DNA of 48,869 bases. Source: Prevotellaceae bacterium UBA6417. Its GTDB lineage: Bacteria; Bacteroidota; Bacteroidia; Bacteroidales; Bacteroidaceae. Both the position numbers and the translations under genes were made by a program. Within the stretch, counting starts at the first letter, position 1. Every line of letters begins with the position of its first letter. Below, piece after piece: positions 8,620-17,554 of the stretch. The DNA lies in NCBI GenBank assembly GCA_002439755.1, contig DJPH01000023.1, positions 1 through 48,869 on the forward strand, given 5' to 3'. Below the pieces are notes generated by a model. The model did no database searches and was not told the origin of the DNA. It saw nothing but the letters and a program-made list of their open reading frames with translations.

Positions 8620-9357
8620 CTAAAAATTCCATTTGACACCGAGGCACGGGCGGCACTTGAATCCTGCTGTCGACCCAAAATTATTGGTCAGTTCTATTTC
8701 GGTACCTACGTTCAAGTTGTCGCAGCCAAAGAGCCGGCCCACGTTATACCACAACTGTGGTTCTGTGAGGAACACGGTCTTTTTCATCTCGGCTGTTTCG
8801 TTGTCTGTGCAGATGTGGTCCTCCCACCAAAAGTCAGCGAAGCCGTTAAATACAAGGCCCTGGAGTCCGAATATGTCTTTGCAGGTCCACACGGCTGTAA
8901 ACTGCAGAGGTACAGAGCTGTCGGCTTTGCGGATTGTCTTGTAAAGGGCTTTCAGGTTGAGTGTGTTTTTAAAATCGGCATCGTGCATGAAGTAGTCAGC
9001 ACCAAACAGCCATGCCGTGTTGATGGGATAGCTGCGTGTGATGCCGCCATTATACTCAACTTGCAGGCTCCAGTTCTTTAACGGGGTTTCTTTCCAGAAG
9101 TTCAGACATCGCGCTATCTCCAGATAGCTTCCGCCGGGAGCCAGATTGGGACCTGCCACATGTTGGTCATAGTTGAAGTCATGGTCTACAAAGAAATAGG
9201 TGTTGCCCCATTTGTCACCCTTGAACATCTCAAGGGTCATTGTCACAAACTTGCGGTCTGAGCCGAAGTCATAAAACAGTTGCATGTTGGTCTGTGCTTT
9301 TCCCCATTTGGCCGCACAGACAAAGGCCAATAGCAGAATAATGATCTTGTGTCTCAT
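8620..9357 (-). CDS. DUF5020-like putative outer-membrane protein
   Basis: A 245-aa protein starting at MRHKIIILLLAFVCAA, a clear signal peptide; the frame is open 37 codons further upstream, but that extension overlaps the end of the chromate transporter gene and does not look like a protein start. The mature part is rich in alternating aromatic and polar residues (TYFFVDHDFNY, WSLQVEYNGG, FNGFADFWWEDH) and ends in GVKWNF with a terminal Phe, typical of an outer-membrane beta-barrel. The pattern fits DUF5020, a Bacteroidota family related to Tsx-like nucleoside channels; I assign this from memory of the family. It lies between the small sorting-domain gene and the chromate transporter pair, and its substrate is unknown. 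Confidence 0.7.
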   Translation of the reverse strand: MRHKIIILLLAFVCAAKWGKAQTNMQLFYDFGSDRKFVTMTLEMFKGDKWGNTYFFVDHDFNYDQHVAGPNLAPGGSYLEIARCLNFWKETPLKNWSLQVEYNGGITRSYPINTAWLFGADYFMHDADFKNTLNLKALYKTIRKADSSVPLQFTAVWTCKDIFGLQGLVFNGFADFWWEDHICTDNETAEMKKTVFLTEPQLWYNVGRLFGCDNLNVGTEIELTNNFGSTAGFKCRPCLGVKWNF

Positions 9358-9436
9358 ACTAAAGAGTCTTTTTGGCTGTAAAGTTATGTATTTTCCCGCA
9401 CACGGGCAAGAAAGCGGCTGATAAATGCCGTTTTGG

Positions 9437-10012
9437 CTAATAATATAGCAGCAGCCCGGCCACGGCACAATAGAGAATCATGCGTATGGGGTTTATCTTT
9501 ACCCATTGGGTTCCTATGAAGGTGGCCGCGAAGATGAATATGCTGGTATAGAACTGCCAGGGGGTTTCGCTTCGTGAGCCGAAGTTTTCGCTTGTCATCA
9601 GCAGCAAGGCTGCGGCAGCAATCAGCCCCACCACCGTGGGACGCAGCAAGGCCATCATGGCATTGACCACGGGATGATGATGGAATTTATGGAATATCTT
9701 GATGACCAATATCATCAGCAGAAAGCTGGGAAGCACTACGGCGAAGGTGGCAATGGCACTGCCCAGTATGCCCATGGCCGTGGAGTAGCCGGCATTGGTA
9801 ACGGCGGCATAACCCACGTAGGTGGCTGAGTTGATGCCGATGGGGCCGGGAGTCATCTGGCTGATGGCTACGATGTCGGTAAACTGTGACGTGGTGAGCC
9901 AGTTGTTGTCGCTCACCACTTCACCCTGTATCAGCGATAGCATGGCATAGCCTCCACCGAAACCGAACAGGCCTATCTTCAAGAATGAGAGAAACAGTTG
10001 CAGGAATATCAT
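9437..10012 (-). CDS. Chromate transporter family protein, half-size subunit (second of pair)
   Basis: A 191-aa CHR-domain membrane protein with about six hydrophobic segments. It carries the family hallmark FGFGGGYAMLSLIQGEVV near the N terminus and the MTPGPIGINSATYVG stretch. Short-chain CHR proteins normally occur as two adjacent genes whose products make one transporter; here the partner ends 9 bp upstream. Chromate efflux is the classical function of ChrA, but for anaerobic Bacteroidales the physiological anion is unknown. Confidence 0.88.
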   Translation of the reverse strand: MIFLQLFLSFLKIGLFGFGGGYAMLSLIQGEVVSDNNWLTTSQFTDIVAISQMTPGPIGINSATYVGYAAVTNAGYSTAMGILGSAIATFAVVLPSFLLMILVIKIFHKFHHHPVVNAMMALLRPTVVGLIAAAALLLMTSENFGSRSETPWQFYTSIFIFAATFIGTQWVKINPIRMILYCAVAGLLLYY

Positions 10013-10021
10013 GACGCGGGC

Positions 10022-10579
10022 CTAATGTCTGGGATTGGAATCATGCGGATGTACGAGCTTGCCATACAGAAAGCCGCCTACTGCTACAAGTATTATGATA
10101 TATACAGGCGAAATGCCGAACAGCCATACTGCCAGGGCTGTGAAGATGGGCAGCCATATGTTGTTCAACGTGATGTGGGCCGTGCGGGCCAGACGTATAC
10201 AGGGAGCGGCTATCAAAGCAACCACCGCGGGACGGATGCCTTTGAACATGGCCTCGACAAAGTGGCTTTCGGCAAAGGTAGCAAAGAACATGGCGATGGC
10301 CAGAATCATCAGGAAACTGGGCAGCACCGTGCCCGACGACAAGGCCAGACTGCCGCGCAAGCCACGCAGCCTGTGGCCTATATAGATGCTGAAATTGACG
10401 GCAAACACTCCGGGAAGCGTCTGCGAAATGGCCATCAGGTCAAGGAAGTCTTCTTCGGTCAACCAATGTTTGCGGTTGACCACCTCCTCCTGAATGAGCG
10501 GAATCATGGCATAGCCGCCTCCCAATGTAAAGCAGCCTATCTTGAAAAATGTCTTGAAACCATCCCAGCAAATGCTCAT
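10022..10579 (-). CDS. Chromate transporter family protein, half-size subunit (first of pair)
   Basis: A 185-aa CHR-domain membrane protein, first gene of the split transporter. The N-terminal hallmark is TLGGGYAMIPLIQEEVV, followed by ISQTLPGVFAVNFSIYIG, mirroring the second subunit. The length is typical of a short-chain CHR protein, so this is a normal heteromeric arrangement rather than a broken full-length gene. A good -7 element lies 20 bp upstream of the start codon, and repeat array A begins ~115 bp further upstream. Confidence 0.88.
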   Translation of the reverse strand: MSICWDGFKTFFKIGCFTLGGGYAMIPLIQEEVVNRKHWLTEEDFLDLMAISQTLPGVFAVNFSIYIGHRLRGLRGSLALSSGTVLPSFLMILAIAMFFATFAESHFVEAMFKGIRPAVVALIAAPCIRLARTAHITLNNIWLPIFTALAVWLFGISPVYIIILVAVGGFLYGKLVHPHDSNPRH

Positions 10580-10598
10580 GTCACAGTCTTAATGACTG

Positions 10599-10606
10599 CA
10601 AATGTA
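10599..10606 (-). promoter_or_regulatory. Promoter -7 element for the chromate transporter operon
   Basis: TACATTTG on the minus strand, 20 bp before the start codon, matches TAnnTTTG. The -33 region has only a TTTC-like sequence. The remaining intergenic DNA up to 10720 shows nothing I recognise. Confidence 0.55.
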
Positions 10607-10721
10607 CGAACTTTTTCCGTTTGAAAAGAGCATAATCCGGGCAAATAAAGACTTCGGGCTGCAAGAATGATCCGGGCAATGCAAAAGGGCCGGAACACGA
10701 GCCTAAGGGAGCTTCACAAGA

Positions 10722-10892
10722 GATGTGTGGAGTTCTTGCATGCGATGTGTACAGATCGCAGCATGCAATGCGTCAAGTTGTGGCATGCGATGTGTACAGG
10801 TTGCATTATGCGATGTGTACACATCGTGACCTGCAATGCGTCAAGTTGTGACCTGCGATGTGTACAGATCGCACGAACGATCTGTACAGATT
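10722..10892 (-). repeat. Repeat array A: eight degenerate 22-23-bp units with TGTACA cores
   Basis: Eight units are spaced 22-23 bp apart, with core positions at 10726, 10748, 10771, 10793, 10816, 10839, 10861 and 10883. Five cores read TGTACA; two read CGTCAA (10771, 10839) and the outermost reads TGTGGA. On the minus strand, which codes for the downstream chr genes, full units read CTGTACACATCGCA. The array contains a perfect 16-bp palindrome at 10811-10826, and its last two units form an 11-bp inverted repeat (10861-10871 with 10878-10888, 6-nt spacer). It fills most of the 373-bp gap between the MFS and chr genes. The unit length is not a multiple of three and no convincing gene runs through it. 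Confidence 0.85.
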
Positions 10893-10952
10893 GTAAGCAC
10901 AAATCACAAACACTTGATTATCAAGCATGTTGTGTCAATGCAAAAGAATTGC

Positions 10953-12155
10953 TTACCTTGACCTGCCAGCATCATAGGATGCACGGACAAGGTGCTTCAG
11001 CCTGAATAGCCAATAGGCCAAGGCTCCCAATGCAATCAGTCCTCCTGCAAAACCTATGTAGGCTATGGAGGAGTGCGAACAGACGAACCCTCCGGCCAAA
11101 GCCCCACACCCTATGCCCAGATTGAATATGCCCGAGAATATCGACATCGACACTGCTGTGGCTTCGGGTGGCGACAAACTGATGATTTCTGACTGCATGG
11201 ATACGTTGTAGGCTGTGACACATGTGCCCCAGAACAGACACAGCACGATGGAAGGCACCACGCCAAACGACAAAGGTTGCAACAACAGCAGGCTGCACGA
11301 CAGCACCACCAGTACACATCCCATGAAGCGATAGCGGTTGAGCATATAGAACTTTGAAAACAACATGCTCCCCACCAGCCCGGCACATCCGAAGAATATC
11401 AGTGCGGCTGTCACTATTTGGTCGGACATGCCTGCCACTTGTTTGAAGAAAGGCTCTATATAGCTGTAGCAGGTATAATAGGCAGTGGCCACCAGAAAGG
11501 TAAAGAGATACAGACCCGCCAAGGTGGAGTTGCCAAAGAGCTGCGGCAGCTTGCGCACAGAGAAACGGCCGCGGCTCGGCAAAGCCGGCAGAGACAGCAT
11601 CAGCCATATCAAGGTGAGCAAGGCAACGGCACCGATGCACAGGAATGTGATGCGCCAGCCCACCTGCAAACCTATGACACGGCCCAAAGGCAAACCCAGA
11701 ATGATGGCCAGCGAGGAGCCTGTCACCACTGTTCCCAATGCCAGCGAACGGCACCTGTCGGGCACCACGCGCACGGCTATGGGAGCAACGATTGACCAGA
11801 AGATGGAGTGGGTACAGGCAACTCCGATGCGCGACATCATGAGCATGGCAAACGAGGACGACAACCATGAAACACACTGGAATGCAGCAAACAATGCCAC
11901 GACCCACAAAAGCAACCTGCGCAGATCCATGCGCGAGACAAGTAGCATCAGCGGCAGCGAAAGCACTGTCACCACCCATGCATATACCGATATCAGCAGG
12001 CCCGCTCCGGCTTCGGTCTTGCCGAAATCATGTGCAATGTCGGTCAGCAGGCCTATGGGCGAAAACTCCGATGTGTTAAAAACAAAGGCTGCACATGTAA
12101 GGCCTGCCAGCGACAGCCATTCGCGTAGCGACAGGCCCTGTTCCTTTTTCTTCAT
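10953..12155 (-). CDS. MFS transporter, sugar-efflux (SotB)-like
   Basis: A 400-aa major-facilitator protein with twelve predicted membrane segments. The N terminus LAGLTCAAFVFNTSEFSPIGLLTDIA closely follows the SotB/YdeA-type DHA1 family, in which an acidic residue sits in TM1 (the TSEF motif). Characterised relatives export arabinose, other sugars or drugs driven by proton motive force. The short basic loop VSRMDLRR is in the usual loop 2-3 position. It lies 41 bp downstream of the phosphodiester glycosidase gene on the same strand and probably shares its transcript; the substrate is not readable from sequence. Confidence 0.85.
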   Translation of the reverse strand: MKKKEQGLSLREWLSLAGLTCAAFVFNTSEFSPIGLLTDIAHDFGKTEAGAGLLISVYAWVVTVLSLPLMLLVSRMDLRRLLLWVVALFAAFQCVSWLSSSFAMLMMSRIGVACTHSIFWSIVAPIAVRVVPDRCRSLALGTVVTGSSLAIILGLPLGRVIGLQVGWRITFLCIGAVALLTLIWLMLSLPALPSRGRFSVRKLPQLFGNSTLAGLYLFTFLVATAYYTCYSYIEPFFKQVAGMSDQIVTAALIFFGCAGLVGSMLFSKFYMLNRYRFMGCVLVVLSCSLLLLQPLSFGVVPSIVLCLFWGTCVTAYNVSMQSEIISLSPPEATAVSMSIFSGIFNLGIGCGALAGGFVCSHSSIAYIGFAGGLIALGALAYWLFRLKHLVRASYDAGRSR

Positions 12156-12196
12156 TCCTTTCTTCCGAATTTTTCATCCGACATGCCTGATGCACG

Positions 12197-15100
12197 TCAA
12201 CGCACACTCACCTTTGTAACAGAGGTGCCGCATTTCACAAGATATATTCCGGGACGGCATTTCACCTCGGTCACGTCTTCGGCAAGCTGCAAGCCATCCA
12301 TGGTGTACACACTCATCAACATGCCTTCGGGGGCAGTGATGCGGTTCTTTGCCACATGTATCCTACAGCCGGCAGAATGGTCCTTGATGCCCGTGGCCGA
12401 CACTGTAAAGGAGGCCTGCGACGGACACGGCGTAACCGAGGTGTTGCTCTTGCGGGGCAAAGCCACAGCCCTCAGATATTCACCGGTCTCACCCACCAGA
12501 TAGAGGTTGTCGGCTGCGTCCCATGCAATGTCTGTACAGTTGCGCCCTATCAGTGTGGCAAAGGACAGCTCGCGCCTGAGTGTAAGGGATCCGTCGGCTT
12601 TTTTGACGATGGCGTAGACGCTGACCTGTGCTTCTCCGCTGGCTATTGCCATACGTGTGGAGTCGGGACTCATGGCAATGCCGCCTCCGGCTGCTACTGT
12701 ACGGATGTCACGATAATCCTCTTCGCCATCGGCATTGATATGCAGTATGGCCGGATATGTATTGGTAGGAGCACTTCTGTACTGTACATACCAGAGGCCT
12801 CCGTCCTTATCATAGGAGATGTTGGTATTATAGGACGACACCGTATATTTGCCGGTCAGGGCCTCGACGGATGTAGTGGCCGCAGTGCGCCATGTCTTGC
12901 TTGTGCCTATGTCGTATGTGTTGACGTGAGTTCCCCTCTCGTTGAAATTGAGTCCCTCCTTGCTTCCCGAAAGGGCCGCAAGTTGCAGAGACTCACCTGC
13001 ACCACGTAGAGAGAACGATATGTTGGGAGCAAACATGAACTTGCCGCCCATTGTAGTTAAATAGGTAGATGAGTTGGTAACACCACCCGTAAATACCTTT
13101 CTGAAGCTTGCATTCATCTTATCCGGATTGATCTCATACAAGGGACTGCCGGCACCTATCATTTGGGTTGACAGGAACACCCTGCCATCGGCCGATATGC
13201 GGACCTTACGGGGCGAATAGCTATAGTTGCCGTCCGAGAACTTCGAAGTATAGGCTATGCCGCCACGGAATCCATATTTGCCTGACGAGTTCTTGACAGG
13301 TTTCAGGTCGGGAGTAAACAGATAGACACCCTGCCCCACGCCATTGCCTGCCGTTCCCGTGTGATAGGCAGCGCTCGAGATGGCAATGCTCTCGGTGACA
13401 TAAAGGCGGCCGAAATGGGGACTTTCATAGTTTCGGTCTACAGCAACTCCCTGAGGACAATAGAACTTGTACTTCTCGGCAGCATACATCACACTGCTTA
13501 TCTTACTGCTTTCCACTGCAACGTTCCATGTGAGGAGCTTACCGGCAGGCAAATCTGTGACGGGGACAGCCAGCAGATGCTTGCCGTTGGTGAGCTGCGC
13601 TTCGGTCAATTGCACCTTGTGAACACACTGCCCGTCGGGTGCATAGAAGCTCACCGCTCCCGAAATGGCAGGAGCATTCAACGCATACTCCACAGCCACC
13701 ATGCCATCATTCTGTGTAGCCGAAAGGGCATAGGCATAGGCATTCAGCATGCTGGCCCGACGGAATTTGGTGATGGTAACAGGCATTTCGGCCACAAGTC
13801 CGTTGCGGCGGGCTATCAGCTTGCCCTTACCGGCAGCCGTGGCATGGAAGACTCCGGCATCATCCACCCGGCCCAATGAAGCCGGTTCCACGTCATACGT
13901 ACAGTCATCCACCTTGTCCTGCAACACCTCATCGTATTTGTTGAAGGCCATCACCGTAAGGTCTGTACCGGTAAGGGTGGTCACCTTCAGTGAAGGTTTG
14001 TTGAAGGAGATACGTGCAACATCCTTATCGGTAGGTGCAAGTGACACGGCCAGCATGGCCGACTTGACCGCACGGATTCCTTCAGTGGGGCGGCCCGGAA
14101 GGTTTTTCATCTCATGATTGACCACAACGGCCGACGAACCTCCGCCATCGAAGTTGATGACATCGTTGGCACCATGCAATGCCATCCAACGTGCCACATC
14201 AAGACATGTCACCGATGCACTGTAGGCCGAAGCCTCGGTAACCACCATATAGAGGGTCTTTTTGTCGCGCGACAGACCTGCCATTGTGCGGGCTGCCACA
14301 TCCACACACGTGAATTGGCGGTCTCCGGCATACTCATCTTCCTGAAACACTCCGTTGCGTATCAGGGGAGGATTGCCGTTGAACGCAGCAATGATTCGCT
14401 GAGGAACGGTTCCCCAAAAGCTGCTTTCAACACGCTGACGCACACGCATCGTGTCACCAACGGCAAGGTGCTCATCGAACACCTTTTTCTTTTTATTGCG
14501 CAGAAACAGCACACAGGTATTCGAGCTCGTCTGCAACGGAGATTCGCTGATGGCAAGAACCTTGCAGCGGACATCGGGACCGTTGAATGTCCAGTCGTCT
14601 AATGCCTGCAGACGTATATACTTGCCGGCAGCCGAAAGCGTGGCACCGTTCATGCGGTTGAAAAACACCGCATCTCCCGATATGCCACTAACGGCCATAC
14701 TGTTATAGGAGTCCAGGCTGACTGATGTGCCGTCGGGAGCAAAGCAACGAAACGCACAGCCATCCTGACCGTTAGAGGGATTGAAGGCCTTGAATATACC
14801 TGCCGACCCGTCATCAGAGATGCCTAAGGTGCAACGTCCGGTCTTGATGCGTGTCACCTCACCTTTGGAAACATTGCAGCCTATGTCAACTCCCTCTCCA
14901 TAAAGAAAGAAGTCGTGATTGATGGCCGCACGCACCTGATGACCCTCACGTGAATTGCGGCGCGAAAACACAGGCACTGTCCATCGGGCCACATGGGGCA
15001 CTTTGTCATTGCTCTGCGCAGCTTCCACCCTGTTCATGGGATTGGTCAGATCCACCTCGACACACCACAGGCGAAGAGGTTTCTCCTTGAAATGATATGC

Positions 15101-15265
15101 CGTATACTTCATGCCCGGCCCTATGGTATAAGACTCGACAATCTCTTCCGTACCCCAACCGGGATTCTTTACAACATCGGTCGCCGACGCCTGAAGCTGG
15201 AGCAACAACAGGCCAAGAATCAGGCAAAATGCCGTCTTAAAGAATGTTCTGTTCATTTCCTTCAT
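12197..15265 (-). CDS. Secreted phosphodiester glycosidase (NAGPA-type) with sorting-domain-like tail
   Basis: A 1022-aa secreted protein. I start it at the ATG at 15265 (MKEMNRTFF); the frame also offers TTG three codons earlier and an ATG three codons later. A signal peptide ends near LQASA. The NAGPA/DUF2233 domain occupies roughly residues 30-420, with the hallmark NFDGGGSSA around 372 and an ARTMAGLSRD stretch before it. Human NAGPA removes GlcNAc from GlcNAc-1-phospho-6-mannose, and bacterial relatives cleave sugar-phosphodiesters. An Ig-like segment, then a ~300-residue beta-propeller-like part (repeated DG.V/YLST/YLVGE stretches) follow. The C-terminal ~70 residues ending PGIYLVKCGTSVTKVSVR match a type IX sorting-domain pattern. 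MFS and ABC genes flank it on the same strand. Confidence 0.85.
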   Translation of the reverse strand: MKEMNRTFFKTAFCLILGLLLLQLQASATDVVKNPGWGTEEIVESYTIGPGMKYTAYHFKEKPLRLWCVEVDLTNPMNRVEAAQSNDKVPHVARWTVPVFSRRNSREGHQVRAAINHDFFLYGEGVDIGCNVSKGEVTRIKTGRCTLGISDDGSAGIFKAFNPSNGQDGCAFRCFAPDGTSVSLDSYNSMAVSGISGDAVFFNRMNGATLSAAGKYIRLQALDDWTFNGPDVRCKVLAISESPLQTSSNTCVLFLRNKKKKVFDEHLAVGDTMRVRQRVESSFWGTVPQRIIAAFNGNPPLIRNGVFQEDEYAGDRQFTCVDVAARTMAGLSRDKKTLYMVVTEASAYSASVTCLDVARWMALHGANDVINFDGGGSSAVVVNHEMKNLPGRPTEGIRAVKSAMLAVSLAPTDKDVARISFNKPSLKVTTLTGTDLTVMAFNKYDEVLQDKVDDCTYDVEPASLGRVDDAGVFHATAAGKGKLIARRNGLVAEMPVTITKFRRASMLNAYAYALSATQNDGMVAVEYALNAPAISGAVSFYAPDGQCVHKVQLTEAQLTNGKHLLAVPVTDLPAGKLLTWNVAVESSKISSVMYAAEKYKFYCPQGVAVDRNYESPHFGRLYVTESIAISSAAYHTGTAGNGVGQGVYLFTPDLKPVKNSSGKYGFRGGIAYTSKFSDGNYSYSPRKVRISADGRVFLSTQMIGAGSPLYEINPDKMNASFRKVFTGGVTNSSTYLTTMGGKFMFAPNISFSLRGAGESLQLAALSGSKEGLNFNERGTHVNTYDIGTSKTWRTAATTSVEALTGKYTVSSYNTNISYDKDGGLWYVQYRSAPTNTYPAILHINADGEEDYRDIRTVAAGGGIAMSPDSTRMAIASGEAQVSVYAIVKKADGSLTLRRELSFATLIGRNCTDIAWDAADNLYLVGETGEYLRAVALPRKSNTSVTPCPSQASFTVSATGIKDHSAGCRIHVAKNRITAPEGMLMSVYTMDGLQLAEDVTEVKCRPGIYLVKCGTSVTKVSVR

Positions 15266-15289
15266 GATTCGCAATCTTTTATATTTATA

Positions 15290-16594
15290 CTATTTATATG
15301 TTATCCATTTGAGCATTTCCTTTATATCCGGCTTCTTGCCATACATAAGGATGCCCACCCTGTATATCCGGGCCGACAGCCATATTATCAGGGCCGACGT
15401 GCCATAAAGCAGCAGCAATGAAAGTATCACCTGCCACAAAGGTATGCCAAAAGGTATGCGCACCATCATGACAACCGGTGATGTGAACGGTATGAACGAG
15501 CACCACAAGGCCAACGGACCATCGGGGTTTTCTATGCTGAACATACCGGCATACAATGCAAATACAAAGATAATGATAATCGGCATCATGAACTGCTGCG
15601 AATCCTGCTGCTCATTGATGCTTGCACCTATCGCAGCAAACACCGACGCAAACAACAGGTAGCCGCCTATGAAGTAAAGGATGAACAGCACCACTATCTG
15701 GGTAAAGTCCATTCCCTGAAGCACCATCAGCAGTTCCATCTCGTCGGTTGCCGGCATGCTTTGCGGCACAGCAGACGGCATGCCACCGCTCATCGACAAG
15801 CCGAAAGCGGCACCCACGATAGAGAATATGGACATCAGCATCAACATCCATATAAGGAATTGCGACAAGCCTACCAGGGCTATTCCTGCAATCTTGCCGA
15901 ACATCAGCTGATAAGGCTTTACAGACGAGACCATGATTTCTACAATACGGTTGGTCTTCTCCTCCATAACTCCCTGCATGACCATGCTGCCATACGAAAG
16001 AATGAACGTATATATAAATAAGGAAAGCACCAGACCTATCATTCCGGCTATCATGGACGATGATACGGTTGTGTTGCCGTCTTTGTCCCATCTCACGGTA
16101 CGTGCCTTGAACTTCACGCCGGCATCTTTCTGCAACTGCTCGATATCTGCGATGTGATAAGCACGAAGTTTGTCCCTGCGCAGCCTTTCTGTCAATTGCG
16201 AATTGATATACTCTTCCACTTCGTGCGGCACTTCCGAAGTGGAATAGACCGTCACGGCACCTGCCTTATCGAGGGGAGAACAAATGTCCACCACGGCATC
16301 GTAGGGCTTTTCCCCATCTTCCAAAAGCGACTTTATCCGGTTTTTCTGTGTGCTTCCTGCCTCTTTCCTGTCAAAGGTTATCTTGTCTGTATTGTGCAAT
16401 GCGTCGGCATAAATCCCTGTGGCATCGATAACAGCCACTTTGCTGTGCTTCTTGTCGTTCAGCTGTCCCAGCAAGGCGGGGACAAGCACCACTGCAGCTA
16501 TCATAAAGGGCATCAGGATGGTCAGCAGGATAAATGCTTTTTTCTTGACGCGGACAGCGAACTCTCTTTGTATGATAATCCAGGTTTTATTCAT
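15290..16594 (-). CDS. ABC transporter permease (ABC-2 / NatB-like)
   Basis: A 434-aa membrane protein: one N-terminal membrane segment (residues ~20-42), a ~130-residue extracytoplasmic domain, then five or six membrane segments from about residue 175. The layout, and the conserved EEKTNRIVEIMVSSVKPYQLMFGKI loop, are those of NatB/YhaP-like ABC-2 permeases. Together with the ATPase encoded 21 bp upstream it makes an exporter; sodium, lipids or drugs are all possible substrates for this subfamily. It ends 24 bp before the phosphodiester glycosidase gene begins. Confidence 0.88.
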   Translation of the reverse strand: MNKTWIIIQREFAVRVKKKAFILLTILMPFMIAAVVLVPALLGQLNDKKHSKVAVIDATGIYADALHNTDKITFDRKEAGSTQKNRIKSLLEDGEKPYDAVVDICSPLDKAGAVTVYSTSEVPHEVEEYINSQLTERLRRDKLRAYHIADIEQLQKDAGVKFKARTVRWDKDGNTTVSSSMIAGMIGLVLSLFIYTFILSYGSMVMQGVMEEKTNRIVEIMVSSVKPYQLMFGKIAGIALVGLSQFLIWMLMLMSIFSIVGAAFGLSMSGGMPSAVPQSMPATDEMELLMVLQGMDFTQIVVLFILYFIGGYLLFASVFAAIGASINEQQDSQQFMMPIIIIFVFALYAGMFSIENPDGPLALWCSFIPFTSPVVMMVRIPFGIPLWQVILSLLLLYGTSALIIWLSARIYRVGILMYGKKPDIKEMLKWITYK

Positions 16595-16615
16595 GGCTCT
16601 GCTTGATTTGTTCTT

Positions 16616-17530
16616 TTAATGCAATTCATTGTCGGCAACGGCACGTATGAATATGTCGTTCATTGATGGCAGGAATTCGTTGAAAGAGAGTATCTCCGCC
16701 GTCTTCCCTATGTAGGCAAGAAAGGCCGAGTTGCTCTGACCTTGAGGCTTCACCACCTTTAGTCTGCGCCTGCCATGCCGCACTTCTTCGCCGACGACTT
16801 CTATATCTTCGGGCAAGCGTTGTGTAGAAGGTATAACTATCTCTTTATAGGTATCGTCCTTATAGCTGTTCCTGATTTCTTCCACAGTTCCCTGCAACAC
16901 CACCTTCGAATGATTGATTAAGGCAATCTCATCGCATAGCTCTTCGACCGACGACATGTTGTGAGTGGAAAACATGATGGTATGACCCTCATCGCGCAAT
17001 TCGAGGATTTCGCGTTTGAGCAGTTCGGCATTGACGGGATCGAAGCCGCTGAAGGGTTCGTCAAAAATCAGCAGGGGCGGCATGTGCAACACGGTAATGA
17101 TGAACTGGACCTTTTGCTGCATGCCCTTCGACAACTCTTCCAGCTTGCGGTTCCACCAGGGCATGATGTCGAACTTCTCGAACCATTCCTTCAGGCGTTT
17201 GCGAGCCTCGCCGGCATCAAGTCCCTTCAAGCGGGCCAAATAGATTGCCTGCTCACCCACTTTCATCTTTTTATACAAGCCGCGCTCTTCGGGAAGATAG
17301 CCTATCTTCAATATATCCTCTTCACACAAAGTGTGGCCGTCGAAGCTGACGCGTCCTTCATCGGGAACCGTTATGCGGTTGATGATACGTATCAATGTGG
17401 TTTTTCCGGCACCGTTGGGTCCCAAAAGGCCGAATACCTTGCCTTGTGGCACACGGATGCTTACACCGTCAAGTGCCGTATGATTGGCAAAGCGTTTTAC
17501 AATGTTCTCGGTATAGATGAAATCAGACAT
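16616..17530 (-). CDS. ABC transporter ATP-binding protein (NatA-like)
   Basis: A 304-aa ATPase subunit. Walker A GPNGAGKTT is at residues 37-45, the signature is LSKGMQQKVQ, Walker B is LLIFDEPFSGFDP, and the switch His lies in FSTHNMSSVEE. The C-terminal ~80 residues form the DUF4162-type extension common in NatA-like proteins. It pairs with the ABC-2 permease encoded immediately downstream. MurF is encoded 24 bp upstream on the same strand, so the two may share a transcript although no functional link is evident. Confidence 0.92.
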   Translation of the reverse strand: MSDFIYTENIVKRFANHTALDGVSIRVPQGKVFGLLGPNGAGKTTLIRIINRITVPDEGRVSFDGHTLCEEDILKIGYLPEERGLYKKMKVGEQAIYLARLKGLDAGEARKRLKEWFEKFDIMPWWNRKLEELSKGMQQKVQFIITVLHMPPLLIFDEPFSGFDPVNAELLKREILELRDEGHTIMFSTHNMSSVEELCDEIALINHSKVVLQGTVEEIRNSYKDDTYKEIVIPSTQRLPEDIEVVGEEVRHGRRRLKVVKPQGQSNSAFLAYIGKTAEILSFNEFLPSMNDIFIRAVADNELH

Positions 17531-17554
17531 GGTTTGATTCTTTTTTCAATGAGG

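Noticed and set aside
8620..9468. Longer DUF5020-like frame from 9468
   Set aside because: It overlaps the end of the chromate transporter gene and would bury the signal peptide 37 residues inside the protein.
9437..10579. Chromate transporter as a frameshifted single gene
   Set aside because: Both halves carry complete CHR domains with their own N-terminal motifs and a 9-bp gap, the normal short-chain pair.
10722..10892. Array A as a CRISPR
   Set aside because: The period is 22-23 bp in total, with no alternation of identical repeats and unique spacers of CRISPR size, and there are no cas genes nearby.
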